Source of the DNA: Vibrio genomosp. F10 str. ZF-129
GTDB lineage: Bacteria > Pseudomonadota > Gammaproteobacteria > Enterobacterales > Vibrionaceae
NCBI RefSeq assembly: GCF_000287055.2
Contig: NZ_AJYQ02000114.1
Span: forward strand, 1 to 42,805
Length of the DNA stretch: 42,805 bases
Reading direction: 5' to 3'
Position numbers and translations under genes: made by a program. The notes under the pieces are model-generated. The model did not search any database. It saw only the letters and a list, made by a program, of their open reading frames with translations, and was not told the origin of the DNA. Shown in pieces: positions 25,201-34,124 of the stretch (positions within the stretch are counted from its first letter, which is position 1; every line of letters starts with the position of its first letter).

Positions 25201-25831
25201 TTATCGTGCCCTTGCTGTCGCACTGTTCCGTTTGGAATTTAATCAGAAGTGGGTATCGCAACTAGAGTCTGAGTTGCCGCTGTTGTGGGAGCAGATTTCG
25301 ATAGCAGATTGGCAGCATGCGATCTCGCTGTCTAAATCGACACTGACTGCGGTTGGTATTGACACTTCTATGGTTGAGCAGTTGGTTAAGCAGCAAGTAG
25401 AAAAGCTTGGCGATGTCGTTCCTATTTTAAATGATGCTTCAATTAAAGATCTACTGCTCACGGGCAAAGTAAACAACATTCCTGCGCCAATCATTCAAAT
25501 TATGTTGCAGGGGTGGTATCAAGATCTATTGCATACCCACAGCGAAGACGATGAGTGGCCAACGGAGTTTGGACAAGAGCTTAGTATGTGGTGCCAGAAC
25601 TTAAAACTGCTTCCATTTGACTTTAAACCCAATGCAGGGTTTCAATCAGGTGTGGTTTATTGGCCTATTTTTGCAGCAGCGATTGCTTGTGGAAAAGTAC
25701 CCAAAGAGCTTTTAGAGCATTTCCCTGTGGAAGCGGTGTTTCATCTTCGAAAATTACGCGACTTTGATCGTGACTGGTTTGAGCCAGTATACCGTTTGTT
25801 TGTCACTATTTTTTCTAATCTCGCTAAATAA
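22277..25831 (+). CDS. druH: Druantia type III protein DruH
   Basis: This 1184-aa protein immediately precedes the giant DUF1998 helicase gene, which is the DruH-DruE arrangement of Druantia type III. Size, order and lack of recognisable domains fit DruH; the sequence itself shows no catalytic motif. ATG 22277 follows AGGTAGAATT. The first 13 residues are followed by six degenerate 6-residue units (GTLSLK to GALSVG), Ser-rich and likely disordered. The body alternates beta-rich central regions (residues 330-860) and helical ends. The C-terminal 200 residues are rich in Trp. The stop is 9 bp before druE, so the two are co-transcribed. It may recognise DNA or regulate the helicase, but its mechanism is not known to me. 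Confidence 0.85.
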   Translation: MTPSDHARSSSIKGTLSLKSTRSSKKALSPKGNFSSSDTFSSSGALSVGRWLTDFISKRSANLQTPNSADGLYQYHMTGQEYVSLKDLLSSSTNFAVKNTFSKEWCGAFVLYGAEWFRREYTRDWSWQPIFESLGFELTPAQVSDVVTKGVTVYWKKPLARFGANHNDYVGSVFRQGGLPSNLLSLDVYSQQSNHYQDAFFTIFERFQEVKSFGRRAIDSLIRTRITSFPENLQSDTTVTLIANMADKLDALVYQFELDSQANPAQYLDEQFPRWRESFPLPLEDETGSAFLSQLLSTASKEVSKVARVRKQLQCHHFASFANQAIYSRITLPHQCRFDISKENVTSSRVDLAVYEGDNQIASLGTGFAQFSDVSDSQSARGDANELERGMRVRMRNPMVEIRRNNPSSELYIVAMQAGCRLGEIRLSNSSVDVGESPLTLVESGDKWAILSQSTFTTNKSNLAVILPEGATIASVYGQLKQAEFTFGTLPVHLFEGQCEVVSGESERYVLTSSSNDFDAGDHTLRGEQLKYKTVPPLVFKGVPSVVANRTQANELSELCSESTVDIFLNNASLSAMSLGECYGRQLLTAKDNTGLVQLKKRIGILPKDFDIEIQNGDKPNEGFIRLHTVSPCTCKLLSEGVELVSMKSKNGAKELHVMAAGKPPAKIKLEVQASLLSKPIVIEVPFPAKGAVAYSQSGRSLAPRLAVDDLLGSRLFLFSTHGMPATFQLEAVLSAKGRRNANRQLSPYFRWNYKVTNQPIEVSLYSIKGSILELLSMTESLDSEVELRVTGPGRSLSYVVSHFSTNLEHDRGENTVGIRSTVVTDASQVSPVLMSLSNPEQKVLPLVSRVSEGVETGEFDLPDFLLTDSLLSDPDNQGPWLVIPNESVDGSSDVAFRAKFFAGKSNERVGEVTTLQKASQLFHPRFEPNVIADVITQMANDWTHSGWAYLDATNKNYGYLPMSTFEVWRHLVRDYRALAVALFRLEFNQKWVSQLESELPLLWEQISIADWQHAISLSKSTLTAVGIDTSMVEQLVKQQVEKLGDVVPILNDASIKDLLLTGKVNNIPAPIIQIMLQGWYQDLLHTHSEDDEWPTEFGQELSMWCQNLKLLPFDFKPNAGFQSGVVYWPIFAAAIACGKVPKELLEHFPVEAVFHLRKLRDFDRDWFEPVYRLFVTIFSNLAK
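22316..22423 (+). repeat. Six tandem 18-nt units inside the druH 5' end
   Basis: The units start at 22316, 22334, 22352, 22370, 22388 and 22406, each 18 nt and in frame. They encode GTLSLK, STRSSK, KALSPK, GNFSSS, DTFSSS and GALSVG. The fourth and fifth share CTTCTCTTCAAGT exactly; the others are degenerate. Serine is fixed at the fourth residue of every unit. The pattern also produces a regular ORF on the opposite strand, which I regard as a by-product. Confidence 0.75.
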
Positions 25832-25840
25832 GGATCTGTT

Positions 25841-28800
25841 ATGACGCGTTATTTTACTGATTTGGTAGAGCAGTCTATCTCACGAGCGAAAGAGTCTACC
25901 CTCAGCGTTTTAGGCATTACCGATCCTATTTTACGTAATCATTTAAGCGAGATTATGTCTTCAGAGTGTGGGCAAGAGAACGCGTTTCTTGCTCCACCAT
26001 TGTTTGAGCACACGTTCGGTTGGGAATATGCGACACCAAAAGTCAAAGATCTAGAAGGAAGCTTATTGTCAAAAGCGGTCATTAACGCTTTGGATGATAA
26101 ATCCAATGATCGCTACCGCTTTGAAGCTGGTTTCAACCCTTTCAAGCACCAGTTAACCGCGTGGCAAACGTTGCTTGATGAAAAACCACACTCAGCCATT
26201 GTAACTTCAGGTACGGGCTCTGGTAAAACCGAGTGTTTTATGGTGCCAGTACTGGAAGATCTCTACCGTGAACAGCAGCGAACGCAAGCTCCGTTGGTGG
26301 GGGTAAGAGCGCTGTTTCTTTATCCTTTAAATGCCCTGATTAACTCTCAACAAGAACGTTTAGACGCTTGGACGAAGCACTTCGGTAACAACATTCGCTA
26401 TTGTCTGTATAACGGCAATACAGAGAACAGCGAAAATAAGATGCGTAAAGCGCAAAGTGAAAGAGGCAATGAGGTTCATTCTCGAGAGCTAATGCGTAAA
26501 GAGCCTGCACCGATTATCGTAACAAACGGAACAATGCTTGAGTACATGCTAGTGAGGCAAATTGATGCGCCAATCATTGAGCGCTCAAAACAGGAAAAAT
26601 CACTGCGTTGGATAGTGCTCGATGAAGCGCATACTTATGTGGGCTCACAAGCTGCCGAGTTATCTTTGCAACTTCGCCGAGTATTACAAGCGTTTGGTGT
26701 GGAAGCTAAAAACGTCCGCTTTGTCGCCACGTCAGCGACCATTGCTGATGCTAATGCAAACGAACAACTTCAAGAGTATTTATCAAAACTTGCGGATGTA
26801 CCGAAAGAGCAGATAAAGGTGATCGGTGGTCGTCGAGTCATACCAGAGCTTGATTTTGTTGAAAACGAGCCATTAACGCTTAACGAGCTTGAAGCGATGG
26901 AGCCTGAAGGTGAAGTGGCTAAAAAACGCGATCCTGAAGTCTCTAAAGATCGTTATTTGGCGCTTCAAGGGAGTCGGTATGCTCATGCACTTCGTGAGAC
27001 CATCGTCAGTAGCGCATCACCTTTAACGTTATTAGAAATCAATAAGAAAACGGCACAGAAGTCGGGCAATCCAACGATTAGTCAGCACGAATTATTACGT
27101 TGGCTCGATCTGCTTACAGGAACAAAAAAAGACCCGAAGTCTGAAGCGTTCTTGAAGCTACGTGCACACTTTTTTCAGCGTATGACCAATGGCTTATGGT
27201 CTTGCATTGATAGTAATTGTCGCTGCAAAACAGGTACGGAGCTGGAAAAAGGCTGGCCGTTTGGTTATGTGTATTCAGTACAGAGGCAAAAGTGTGATTG
27301 TGGTGCGCCTGTATTGGAGCTGAGCTTCTGCTTAGAGTGTAATGAGCCTCACCTAATGGGCTTAGACAAAAAAGGTAAGTTACTACAGTGGAACGGCAGT
27401 GCGGGTGATGAGTTTTCTCTTCAGCAAGACTTATCCGAAGAACAGGATGTTGAAATTCAGCAGCTTGATGACAGTGCTCGCTTTCCTGAGATGTTTGGCT
27501 CTAAACAAGATGAAGAGGGTTTTTATAGCTCAATTAATATCAGTAAAGATGGGGTAATTGGGTCAGTAGAACCTGGCTATTCTCTGATGTTTGATTATGC
27601 TAAACAGCAGTCGTGCTGTGGTTGTAATTTTGAAGGTTATAACCAAGGTTCTCCATTTCGTAGAGCGATGTTGGGTGCACCATTTTACATTGCTAACGTT
27701 GTTCCTACCTTATTGGAGTTCTGCCCAGATATTTCCACTTCCGGTGCTGAAGGGCCACAGTCACTACCTGCACGAGGCCGACGTTTGATCACGTTTACCG
27801 ACAGCAGGCAGGGCACAGCGCGTTTATCGGTTCGTATGCAGCAAGAGGCCGAACGCTCAAAGTTACGTGGTTCTGTGGTAGAGGTATTACGTGAAAGGCA
27901 ACTTGATCAGCCTGTCAGTAATGACCAACCTGCAGAAGGCGTCACAAGCGAAGATTTACTTGCTCAAGCAGCGACACTTCGCGCAATGGGTATGAATGAC
28001 CCAGCCGAGTTACTAGAGCTAAAAGCAAAGGCCCTTAGCAGTGGTGGGGCTGCGCTCAAACTCGTGGAAATTCCTTGGGATGAAATGGTCACCGAATTAG
28101 CCAAAATGAGTGATTTCAATGGCGCGATGTTCCAATACAACCAGTACCTATCACCGGAAATCTTTAAGACCTCTGATGGCAGTACCAAACTTGCCGATAT
28201 GCTGCTTTTTAGAGAGTTTTCTCGTCGCCCTAAAAGACAAAATAACTCAGAGACTCAGGGCATGGTTAAAGTCAATTATTTTGGTCTTGATAAGATCAAA
28301 AGCAGCCCGGCACATTGGGAAGACTACGGCTACACGCTAGAAGATTGGTTAGATTTTGTGAAAGTGTCACTCGATTTCTTTGTTCGAGAAAATAACTACT
28401 TGCGACTCGAAGAAGGTGGCTGGCTTAAATGGGTGGGGAGCCGTTTTGCCTCGAAAGCGCTGCGCAATCCAGATTCAGATGAAGCGAATGAAGGCCGTGT
28501 GAAAAAATGGCCGCAGATCCGCAGTGCTAATCATAATCGACTGGTTAAACTGCTCACCGCGACTTCGACGATTGATGCAAGCTCATCAAAGGGTCGAGAC
28601 ATCATTAACGCATGGCTCACCGCTGTATGGCGTGACTTAACCATTAATGCTCGTATTTTGTCGGCGGATAACAACCGATTTGCTCTGGATCGTAAAAAAT
28701 TCACCTTCTCGTTCATCGATAAAGTGTTTGTTTGCCCCGTTACCAACAAGTTAATCGACACGACGTTCAAAGGCATCTCTCCATACTTGCCTCGTAAAGT

Positions 28801-31800
28801 CGAAGACATTAGTCAGTACCAATGTATTGAGGTTGATTTTCCCTGTGTGTGGGAAGTCGATGCTAAGCAATTCGATTTCCAAAAAGGCTTAAAACATATT
28901 CGTAGTACTATAGCGGATGACCCAAAGGTTCAGTATTTACGTGAACACAATTTGTGGACGGATATTAATGACCGAGCAATAGAAGGCGGGCTGTATTATC
29001 GAACCGCTGAACACTCGGCGCAGCAAAGTGCCGATCGCCTGAATGAGTACGAAAAGTTATTTAAATTAGGGAAGATTAACGTTCTAAACTGTTCGACCAC
29101 AATGGAGATGGGGGTTGATATCGGCGGTATTAGTGCGGTCGTGATGAATAACGTACCACCCCATCCTGCAAACTATTTGCAACGAGCAGGGCGTGCAGGC
29201 CGAAGCAAGGAGTCACGAGCAATTTCTTATACTTTGTGTAAAGGAAATCCACATGACCAACAAGTGTTTCAGCAACCAGATTGGCCGTTTGTCACGCAAA
29301 TTCCAGCACCATATGTGGCGTTTAACTCTCAGCGATTGATACAGCGTCATGTCAATTCATTATTACTGTCTCTGTTTTTGAAAACTCAAATAGGCTCAAC
29401 GACTAAGGAGACAACATCCTTGAATTTGGAGTGGTTCTACTTACCACAAGGAAGTTCTATCTGTGATGCGCTGTTAACTTGGCTAGAGAGCGATGGAGCT
29501 TTGTTTGATAGTGACGTATCGGCTTTGATTAGAGGGACTGGGCTTGCGGGAACTCAACCTAGCATTTTACGATCTAATGCCGCTGAGGTTATCAAGAAGC
29601 TAAGAGAAACATGGTTTGTTGATTACAACTATATTACGAGTGAGTTGAAGGGCATTGATAGTGATATCCCTTACGCTTATCGCCTAAATATTGAAAAAGT
29701 TAGACTAGGGCAAGAGTACTTATTAAGAGAGCTTGCTTCAAAAGCATTTCTACCAGGTTACGGTTTCCCAACGGATGTGGTGAACTTTGATAATAATAAT
29801 ATTGAAGACTTCATTCGAGAAAAGCAAAGAAAAGAGAAAAAAGGCAATGAGCGTGAGGATAACGTTTCTCGATTTAGAGGTTTACCAAGTCGTAACCTAG
29901 CTGTTGCGATTCGTGAATACTCCCCAGGTTCAGAAATTGTATTAGATGGACGCGTGTTCCGTTCTGGAGGCGTGACACTGCATTGGCATAATGCCTCTGA
30001 TTCGGGCGTCAATGAAGCGCAAAAATTTGACATGGCGTGGCGTTGTGATGCTTGTGGTCAAACGGGTTATGAAGAGACGGTGTCAGCCTCTTCTTTAGAT
30101 ATGAAGTGTACGAACTCTTTGTGTGGCGCACCGATAAAAAGTAAGCACATTAGGCAGGTATTACAGCCAACAGGTTTTGCAACAGACTTTTATCATGGGC
30201 CTTCAAATGATATTTCGATGCAAAAATACATCCCAGTTGAAGATGCATGGGTATCGACAGGAGACGCCAATCATATCGATCTACCTAATAGCGCAATGGG
30301 ATATATGACCTCCACCGCTGATGGTACTGTGTTCAACCATTCATCGGGAGAGCAGGGTAAAGGGTATGCTCTTTGTATGACGTGTGGGCGCGCTGAATCT
30401 CTCACTAAAAACGGTGATTATCCGAAGTTACTCAATCCTAGCGAGCCTCATCGCCCTTTAAAAGCGGTGAAGAAAGATAAGAAAGGGGACGGGAAGATTA
30501 ACTGCGATGGCTCTGCTACGGTAATGAAAGGTATTCATCTTGGGTGTCATTCAAAAACGGACGTCTTCGAGCTTGTGTTAACGCACCCTGAAAGAAATGA
30601 GTATATTGACGACACCACTGAAGGGCGCATAATCGCGACAACGTTGGCAATCTCTCTTCGCTCGGCATTGGCTAATCAGTTAGGGATTTCAACTTCGGAA
30701 ATAGGTTATGCGATTAGGCCGGCTATTATTGAAGGAAGTACCTCAGCGCTTGTCATACAGCTGTATGATTCGATATCAGGTGGAGCAGGCTTTTCTAGCT
30801 CAGCTAATCAATATATTCAGGCGATTCTGAATAAAATGGTCGAAGGGTTAAATTGTGATCACTGTGAAAGTGGTTGTAGTGACTGCCTTTTAGAGTCTGA
30901 TACCCGTTATGACATTGACAATATAGATACACAGTTAGCTAGAGATTGGTTAGGTACCGATTTCACTCTGCACAATGAAGTGCCAGAAGCGTTAAGATCT
31001 TTTGTAGGGGCGGTTTATCAACCCACGTCGGTATCAGCTGCAATCAGAAACCAAATCAACCATGGTGCAGATGGGTTAACTGTATGGCTGAGTGAAGATG
31101 AATCGGAGTGGGATCTTACCCATCCTAATTTCAAACGTTCGATCATTACCTATCTAACTTCAGATGAATTAAATGTAACGATAGTTATTCCTCATGAAGA
31201 CATTGCAGAGGAAACGAAAGAAGATTTGTGGACGTTACAAACACTTGGTGCTCGAATTGCTATTGGCAAACAAACCAAGCCCCAAATTGTTGCTCAATTG
31301 AACAATGGCGAAAATATAGTGACCATCGCAAGTTCAGAGATCGAAAACTCTGAGCCAGGTCAGCAATGGCATACTGCGAATGGCATTGTGGTTTTGACTA
31401 AACAAGAGCCATTAGAAACAAGTGAAACGTTTAAAGTCGTACTAGAGTCCACTTCTGTTGGCGTAGCATCGAATTTAGCCGATACAATTGAAATAGTAAG
31501 CCAATTCAATGGCAAGCTTAGTTCATTTGGCGCTGCCTTTTGGAAGAGAATCCTGGGTAGTAATTTTGATCTAGGAAACTTCTTATCTAATGAAGAGATA
31601 GTGGCAGTTAAATATAGCGACCGTTATATTCAAAGCCCTTCATCAATGTTGATGATTACTCAACTGTTAGGGTTTATTTGCCAAGGAACAAAAACAATCA
31701 CGTCACTGGTCATTGAGACGCTCTATCATGAAAAGCAAACGATGGGAAATTACCTGCACCATGACTGGCAAGATAAAGATGAGTTTATTGAAGCTTACGA

Positions 31801-32104
31801 AAAGTGGATCGAACATAAAGTCTCTATAAAGCCTAAGGTTACCTGCCATGACAAGCGTTCTGATATCGCTCATAGACGATTGCTAACGCTGGAATTAGAA
31901 TCAGGTAAAGAGCTGGTATTTAAGCTTGATCAAGGTGTTGGCTATTGGCAATTACGTGAAGAAAACTCAAAGTTCTCTACCGTTAAACATAATTTCCATT
32001 CTGATGTAGTTCCTCAGCTGGCAGCACTCGATTCTTTAGAAAAGACGTTGATTGTTAAAAACAGCGAATCTTGGTCTACCGATGTAACTTATCAAATTAG
32101 ATAA
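25841..32104 (+). CDS. druE: Druantia type III helicase DruE (DUF1998)
   Basis: This 2087-aa superfamily 2 helicase has Walker A TSGTGSGKTECF near residue 125 and DEAH in WIVLDEAHTYVGS near 261. SAT appears in FVATSATIAD, and the late helicase motif YLQRAGRAGRS lies near 1111 after CSTTMEMGVDIGG. Several Cys clusters occur: CDCGAPVLELSFCLECNEPH in the middle, CDACGQTGYEE near 1400, and CDHCESGCSDC near 1673 in the DUF1998/MZB region. They suggest zinc sites. The last 350 residues form an extra C-terminal region without a known motif. Length and architecture match DruE, the motor of Druantia. It follows druH by 9 bp and is closed by a hairpin. Confidence 0.93.
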   Translation: MTRYFTDLVEQSISRAKESTLSVLGITDPILRNHLSEIMSSECGQENAFLAPPLFEHTFGWEYATPKVKDLEGSLLSKAVINALDDKSNDRYRFEAGFNPFKHQLTAWQTLLDEKPHSAIVTSGTGSGKTECFMVPVLEDLYREQQRTQAPLVGVRALFLYPLNALINSQQERLDAWTKHFGNNIRYCLYNGNTENSENKMRKAQSERGNEVHSRELMRKEPAPIIVTNGTMLEYMLVRQIDAPIIERSKQEKSLRWIVLDEAHTYVGSQAAELSLQLRRVLQAFGVEAKNVRFVATSATIADANANEQLQEYLSKLADVPKEQIKVIGGRRVIPELDFVENEPLTLNELEAMEPEGEVAKKRDPEVSKDRYLALQGSRYAHALRETIVSSASPLTLLEINKKTAQKSGNPTISQHELLRWLDLLTGTKKDPKSEAFLKLRAHFFQRMTNGLWSCIDSNCRCKTGTELEKGWPFGYVYSVQRQKCDCGAPVLELSFCLECNEPHLMGLDKKGKLLQWNGSAGDEFSLQQDLSEEQDVEIQQLDDSARFPEMFGSKQDEEGFYSSINISKDGVIGSVEPGYSLMFDYAKQQSCCGCNFEGYNQGSPFRRAMLGAPFYIANVVPTLLEFCPDISTSGAEGPQSLPARGRRLITFTDSRQGTARLSVRMQQEAERSKLRGSVVEVLRERQLDQPVSNDQPAEGVTSEDLLAQAATLRAMGMNDPAELLELKAKALSSGGAALKLVEIPWDEMVTELAKMSDFNGAMFQYNQYLSPEIFKTSDGSTKLADMLLFREFSRRPKRQNNSETQGMVKVNYFGLDKIKSSPAHWEDYGYTLEDWLDFVKVSLDFFVRENNYLRLEEGGWLKWVGSRFASKALRNPDSDEANEGRVKKWPQIRSANHNRLVKLLTATSTIDASSSKGRDIINAWLTAVWRDLTINARILSADNNRFALDRKKFTFSFIDKVFVCPVTNKLIDTTFKGISPYLPRKVEDISQYQCIEVDFPCVWEVDAKQFDFQKGLKHIRSTIADDPKVQYLREHNLWTDINDRAIEGGLYYRTAEHSAQQSADRLNEYEKLFKLGKINVLNCSTTMEMGVDIGGISAVVMNNVPPHPANYLQRAGRAGRSKESRAISYTLCKGNPHDQQVFQQPDWPFVTQIPAPYVAFNSQRLIQRHVNSLLLSLFLKTQIGSTTKETTSLNLEWFYLPQGSSICDALLTWLESDGALFDSDVSALIRGTGLAGTQPSILRSNAAEVIKKLRETWFVDYNYITSELKGIDSDIPYAYRLNIEKVRLGQEYLLRELASKAFLPGYGFPTDVVNFDNNNIEDFIREKQRKEKKGNEREDNVSRFRGLPSRNLAVAIREYSPGSEIVLDGRVFRSGGVTLHWHNASDSGVNEAQKFDMAWRCDACGQTGYEETVSASSLDMKCTNSLCGAPIKSKHIRQVLQPTGFATDFYHGPSNDISMQKYIPVEDAWVSTGDANHIDLPNSAMGYMTSTADGTVFNHSSGEQGKGYALCMTCGRAESLTKNGDYPKLLNPSEPHRPLKAVKKDKKGDGKINCDGSATVMKGIHLGCHSKTDVFELVLTHPERNEYIDDTTEGRIIATTLAISLRSALANQLGISTSEIGYAIRPAIIEGSTSALVIQLYDSISGGAGFSSSANQYIQAILNKMVEGLNCDHCESGCSDCLLESDTRYDIDNIDTQLARDWLGTDFTLHNEVPEALRSFVGAVYQPTSVSAAIRNQINHGADGLTVWLSEDESEWDLTHPNFKRSIITYLTSDELNVTIVIPHEDIAEETKEDLWTLQTLGARIAIGKQTKPQIVAQLNNGENIVTIASSEIENSEPGQQWHTANGIVVLTKQEPLETSETFKVVLESTSVGVASNLADTIEIVSQFNGKLSSFGAAFWKRILGSNFDLGNFLSNEEIVAVKYSDRYIQSPSSMLMITQLLGFICQGTKTITSLVIETLYHEKQTMGNYLHHDWQDKDEFIEAYEKWIEHKVSIKPKVTCHDKRSDIAHRRLLTLELESGKELVFKLDQGVGYWQLREENSKFSTVKHNFHSDVVPQLAALDSLEKTLIVKNSESWSTDVTYQIR

Positions 32105-32115
32105 GTTCACTCTTT

Positions 32116-32148
32116 AGTGCGCATACCAACCTGGTGCGCACTTCTTCG
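32116..32148 (+). terminator. Hairpin after druE, probable terminator
   Basis: AGTGCGCA (32116-32123) pairs with TGCGCACT (32135-32142) around an 11-nt loop, 11 bp after the druE stop, followed by the weak T-rich stretch TCTTCG. Confidence 0.6.
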
Positions 32149-32149
32149 T

Positions 32150-32638
32150 CAGTTCATTAATAATTCATTAATCAAACGTCTGATGTTCCGTTATATGATG
32201 AGCTTAAGCCAATCGTAGCCATTTATCGAATTTCGTACGTCTTTATCACAAGCTTATAAACCTCATATCAGTTTCTTTCGAGTTTATTATCGCCTCACTA
32301 ACGAAGCCCTATTAGATATGTACTGAAAGGAATATCTAGTTTGGAATAAACCATATTCCTAGAGAACCAGGAATAGGAATGGCAATATTCCCTGAGCGGA
32401 TTGCTTGGTTCCTATTCATTCAAGGTGTGTATCTACCTGCGTGGGTGAGAGTCTAATTGTCCAGCGCTAGATAATCCAAACGGGCTCTAGTAATAAATTC
32501 TGCCTATGGAGTTATAGGGGATGCTAATTGAACAGGGATGTAGGAAATAAAGTATTAATTCGGGGTTAGATAACCAATAAGAGTTAGGAGCTCTTGAACA
32601 ATGAGTACGGACACTCTTGATTATTAAAGAGAACTAAT
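32150..32638. other. Gene-free stretch with a cluster of GGAAT/ATTCC motifs
   Basis: No convincing gene is seen over about 490 bp on either strand. Between 32329 and 32391 lie six GGAAT or ATTCC elements: GGAATATC (32329), GGAATA (32343), ATATTCC (32353), GGAATA (32370), GGAAT (32376) and ATATTCC (32385). The first is identical to an arm of the palindrome at 3051. They may be binding sites of a regulator of the following small secreted-protein gene or the footprint of a recombinase. The 25-codon ORF from 32379 overlaps this cluster and is probably meaningless. Confidence 0.4.
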
Positions 32639-33052
32639 ATGAAAAAGCTGTTAATAGCTGGGCTAATTTCCTTTACATCTATTACTGCCTTTGCATCAGA
32701 TTGGGACAATTTAACGCCCAGAGAGCAAGCGGATGTCGCACGTGAAGTAACACTACAATTGTCATCACTTAACGGTATGAAGATTGATGAGATAACAACT
32801 GTAGGGGCAGTATTTATGGCCAGCAATACCATTCACTATAAGATGGTTATTGATAAGGACTATTACGGTAACACTATTGAACAAATCAAGACCTTTGTCC
32901 CTGAGATGTACGCAATTGATCTAAAGAATGCTTGCACTAACCCGGATGTGCTAAAAGGACTGACTTTTGGTATGGCTACCAAGTACACATACTCAACAGT
33001 TCAAGGAGAGTTTCTTGGGCAATACAGCTTTACCATCGCCAACTGTAAATAA
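32639..33052 (+). CDS. Small secreted protein of unknown function
   Basis: This 137-aa protein has an N-terminal Sec signal peptide (MKKLLIAGLISFTSITAFA, then SDWDNL). The mature part starts helical (TPREQADVAREVTLQL) and continues with beta strands. Two Cys, in KNACTNPD and at the very end (IANCK), may be paired. ATG 32639 follows AAAGAGAAC. It begins a run of three small envelope-directed genes between Druantia and McrBC. I recognise no family. It may be ordinary island or cassette cargo or an accessory to defence. Confidence 0.8.
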   Translation: MKKLLIAGLISFTSITAFASDWDNLTPREQADVAREVTLQLSSLNGMKIDEITTVGAVFMASNTIHYKMVIDKDYYGNTIEQIKTFVPEMYAIDLKNACTNPDVLKGLTFGMATKYTYSTVQGEFLGQYSFTIANCK

Positions 33053-33087
33053 TCAGATAATTTAAACTCACTGTTTTAACAAGCCTG

Positions 33088-33102
33088 TCACATTCAATGT
33101 GA
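33088..33102 (+). repeat. Short perfect inverted repeat
   Basis: TCACATT and AATGTGA are perfect 7-bp arms around a C, in the short gap before the 116-aa membrane-protein gene. No T-tract follows, so it is more likely a protein-binding site than a terminator. Confidence 0.3.
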
Positions 33103-33124
33103 AATTAAGTAAGAGAAAAACATA

Positions 33125-33475
33125 ATGAAAATATTAGACCTTAAAATTAATCGTCTTGCCCACCTTGGCCTACGTTTTGTAGATGGATTTATAGTAGCTT
33201 TTGGCTCGCTTTACATAATGAATGAAATGCAGGGACAAGTATTATCTATCGTTGTTATGGGTGCTGCGATGAGTGCTTTCTCTGGTTTGAATGTCCTATG
33301 GAGATGTAATTCTATTAACGGGGAACGTAACGTTTCTACCATGCTATTTGGGGCGATTGTATCATCTATAACATTCTACGCCTTGTGGTATGGACACGAA
33401 GCACTAAATGGCATGGTCATGCTTTTTAATGTTCTGTTTGGTTTGTACCTATTGTTCGCACCAGCTAAGAAGTAA
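33125..33475 (+). CDS. Small multi-pass membrane protein
   Basis: This 116-aa protein has four likely transmembrane segments: about 15-33 (LGLRFVDGFIVAFGSLYI), 39-58 (VLSIVVMGAAMSAFSGLN), 72-90 (TMLFGAIVSSITFYALWY) and 94-113 (LNGMVMLFNVLFGLYLLF). It ends with a basic tail (APAKK). There is no signature of a transporter or toxin. ATG 33125 follows AAGAGAAAAACATA. It lies 72 bp after the secreted-protein gene and before an IS-end-like fragment. The function is unknown. Confidence 0.78.
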   Translation: MKILDLKINRLAHLGLRFVDGFIVAFGSLYIMNEMQGQVLSIVVMGAAMSAFSGLNVLWRCNSINGERNVSTMLFGAIVSSITFYALWYGHEALNGMVMLFNVLFGLYLLFAPAKK

Positions 33476-33483
33476 CGTCACTA

Positions 33484-33660
33484 GGCCCTGTTGATCTTTC
33501 GAGATGATTTTTGCAGTAGTTTGTGGGTTCTTTGTACAAGGCAGAGGTTATGATATGTAGCTAGCCTACATGATCTACCATGACAAATGTGCACATAATG
33601 ACGAACTAGACTTTTATTTTAGTGAAACTGCTAGAGCATATAAAAAAGCAGTTAATTAGA
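33484..33660 (+). mobile_element. Fragment resembling an IS end
   Basis: From 33484 the sequence GGCCCTGTTGATCTTTCGAG and the following ATGATTTTTGCAG match, with few changes, the sequence at the right edge of the window (42759 onwards, GGGCGTGTTGATCTTTTGAG). That repetition is what suggests a mobile-element terminus. No opposite terminus and no transposase are nearby, so this copy is a remnant. A stem-loop (ATGTAG/CTACAT around 33557) and a 29-codon frame from 33571 ending at TAG 33660 may be what remains of a neighbouring gene. I cannot name the IS family with certainty. Confidence 0.5.
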
Positions 33661-33701
33661 GTCATTTTCATAGCTCAAAAATTTTACAAAAGAGATTCAA
33701 T

Positions 33702-34040
33702 ATGAACACCATTAAATCGATTTGGAAAGATTCAACGATCACCCGTACAACCTACAACCTGTTTACCTTGTTTAGCCTAATATTACTTGCTGTCGCGTTT
33801 ATATCACTCGTTATTGTTAATGAGGGTATCTTGCTTCTATGGCTTCCAGTGGGTATTGCTGTAACCGTTCTTAGCATTATGGCTATGTGGAAACGATCTA
33901 GAGATATCACTGAGAACACGGGCATGGGCGTAGTGATTTTTGTTATTGTTATTGCTTTAAATAGCTTTACAGGTGTTGTTGGTACTCTGATTTTGATGTG
34001 TGTTCCGTCTCACTCAAAGACATTAGTGAGTGATATCTAA
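33702..34040 (+). CDS. Small membrane protein
   Basis: This 112-aa protein has three hydrophobic segments: about 17-40 (LFTLFSLILLAVAFISLVIV), 43-62 (ILLLWLPVGIAVTVLSIMAM) and 77-100 (VVIFVIVIALNSFTGVVGTL). A basic loop (WKRSRD) follows the second. ATG 33702 follows AAAGAGATTCAAT. It is the last of three small envelope proteins before mcrB, 84 bp upstream of it, and may share its transcript. The function is unknown. Confidence 0.78.
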   Translation: MNTIKSIWKDSTITRTTYNLFTLFSLILLAVAFISLVIVNEGILLLWLPVGIAVTVLSIMAMWKRSRDITENTGMGVVIFVIVIALNSFTGVVGTLILMCVPSHSKTLVSDI

Positions 34041-34124
34041 ACACTAATCGAAATATGTGTTAGAAATCTAGAGTTGAGACTTCTTTAAATACAACGAACA
34101 ACGAATTAGAAAAGAAAGTTATAT

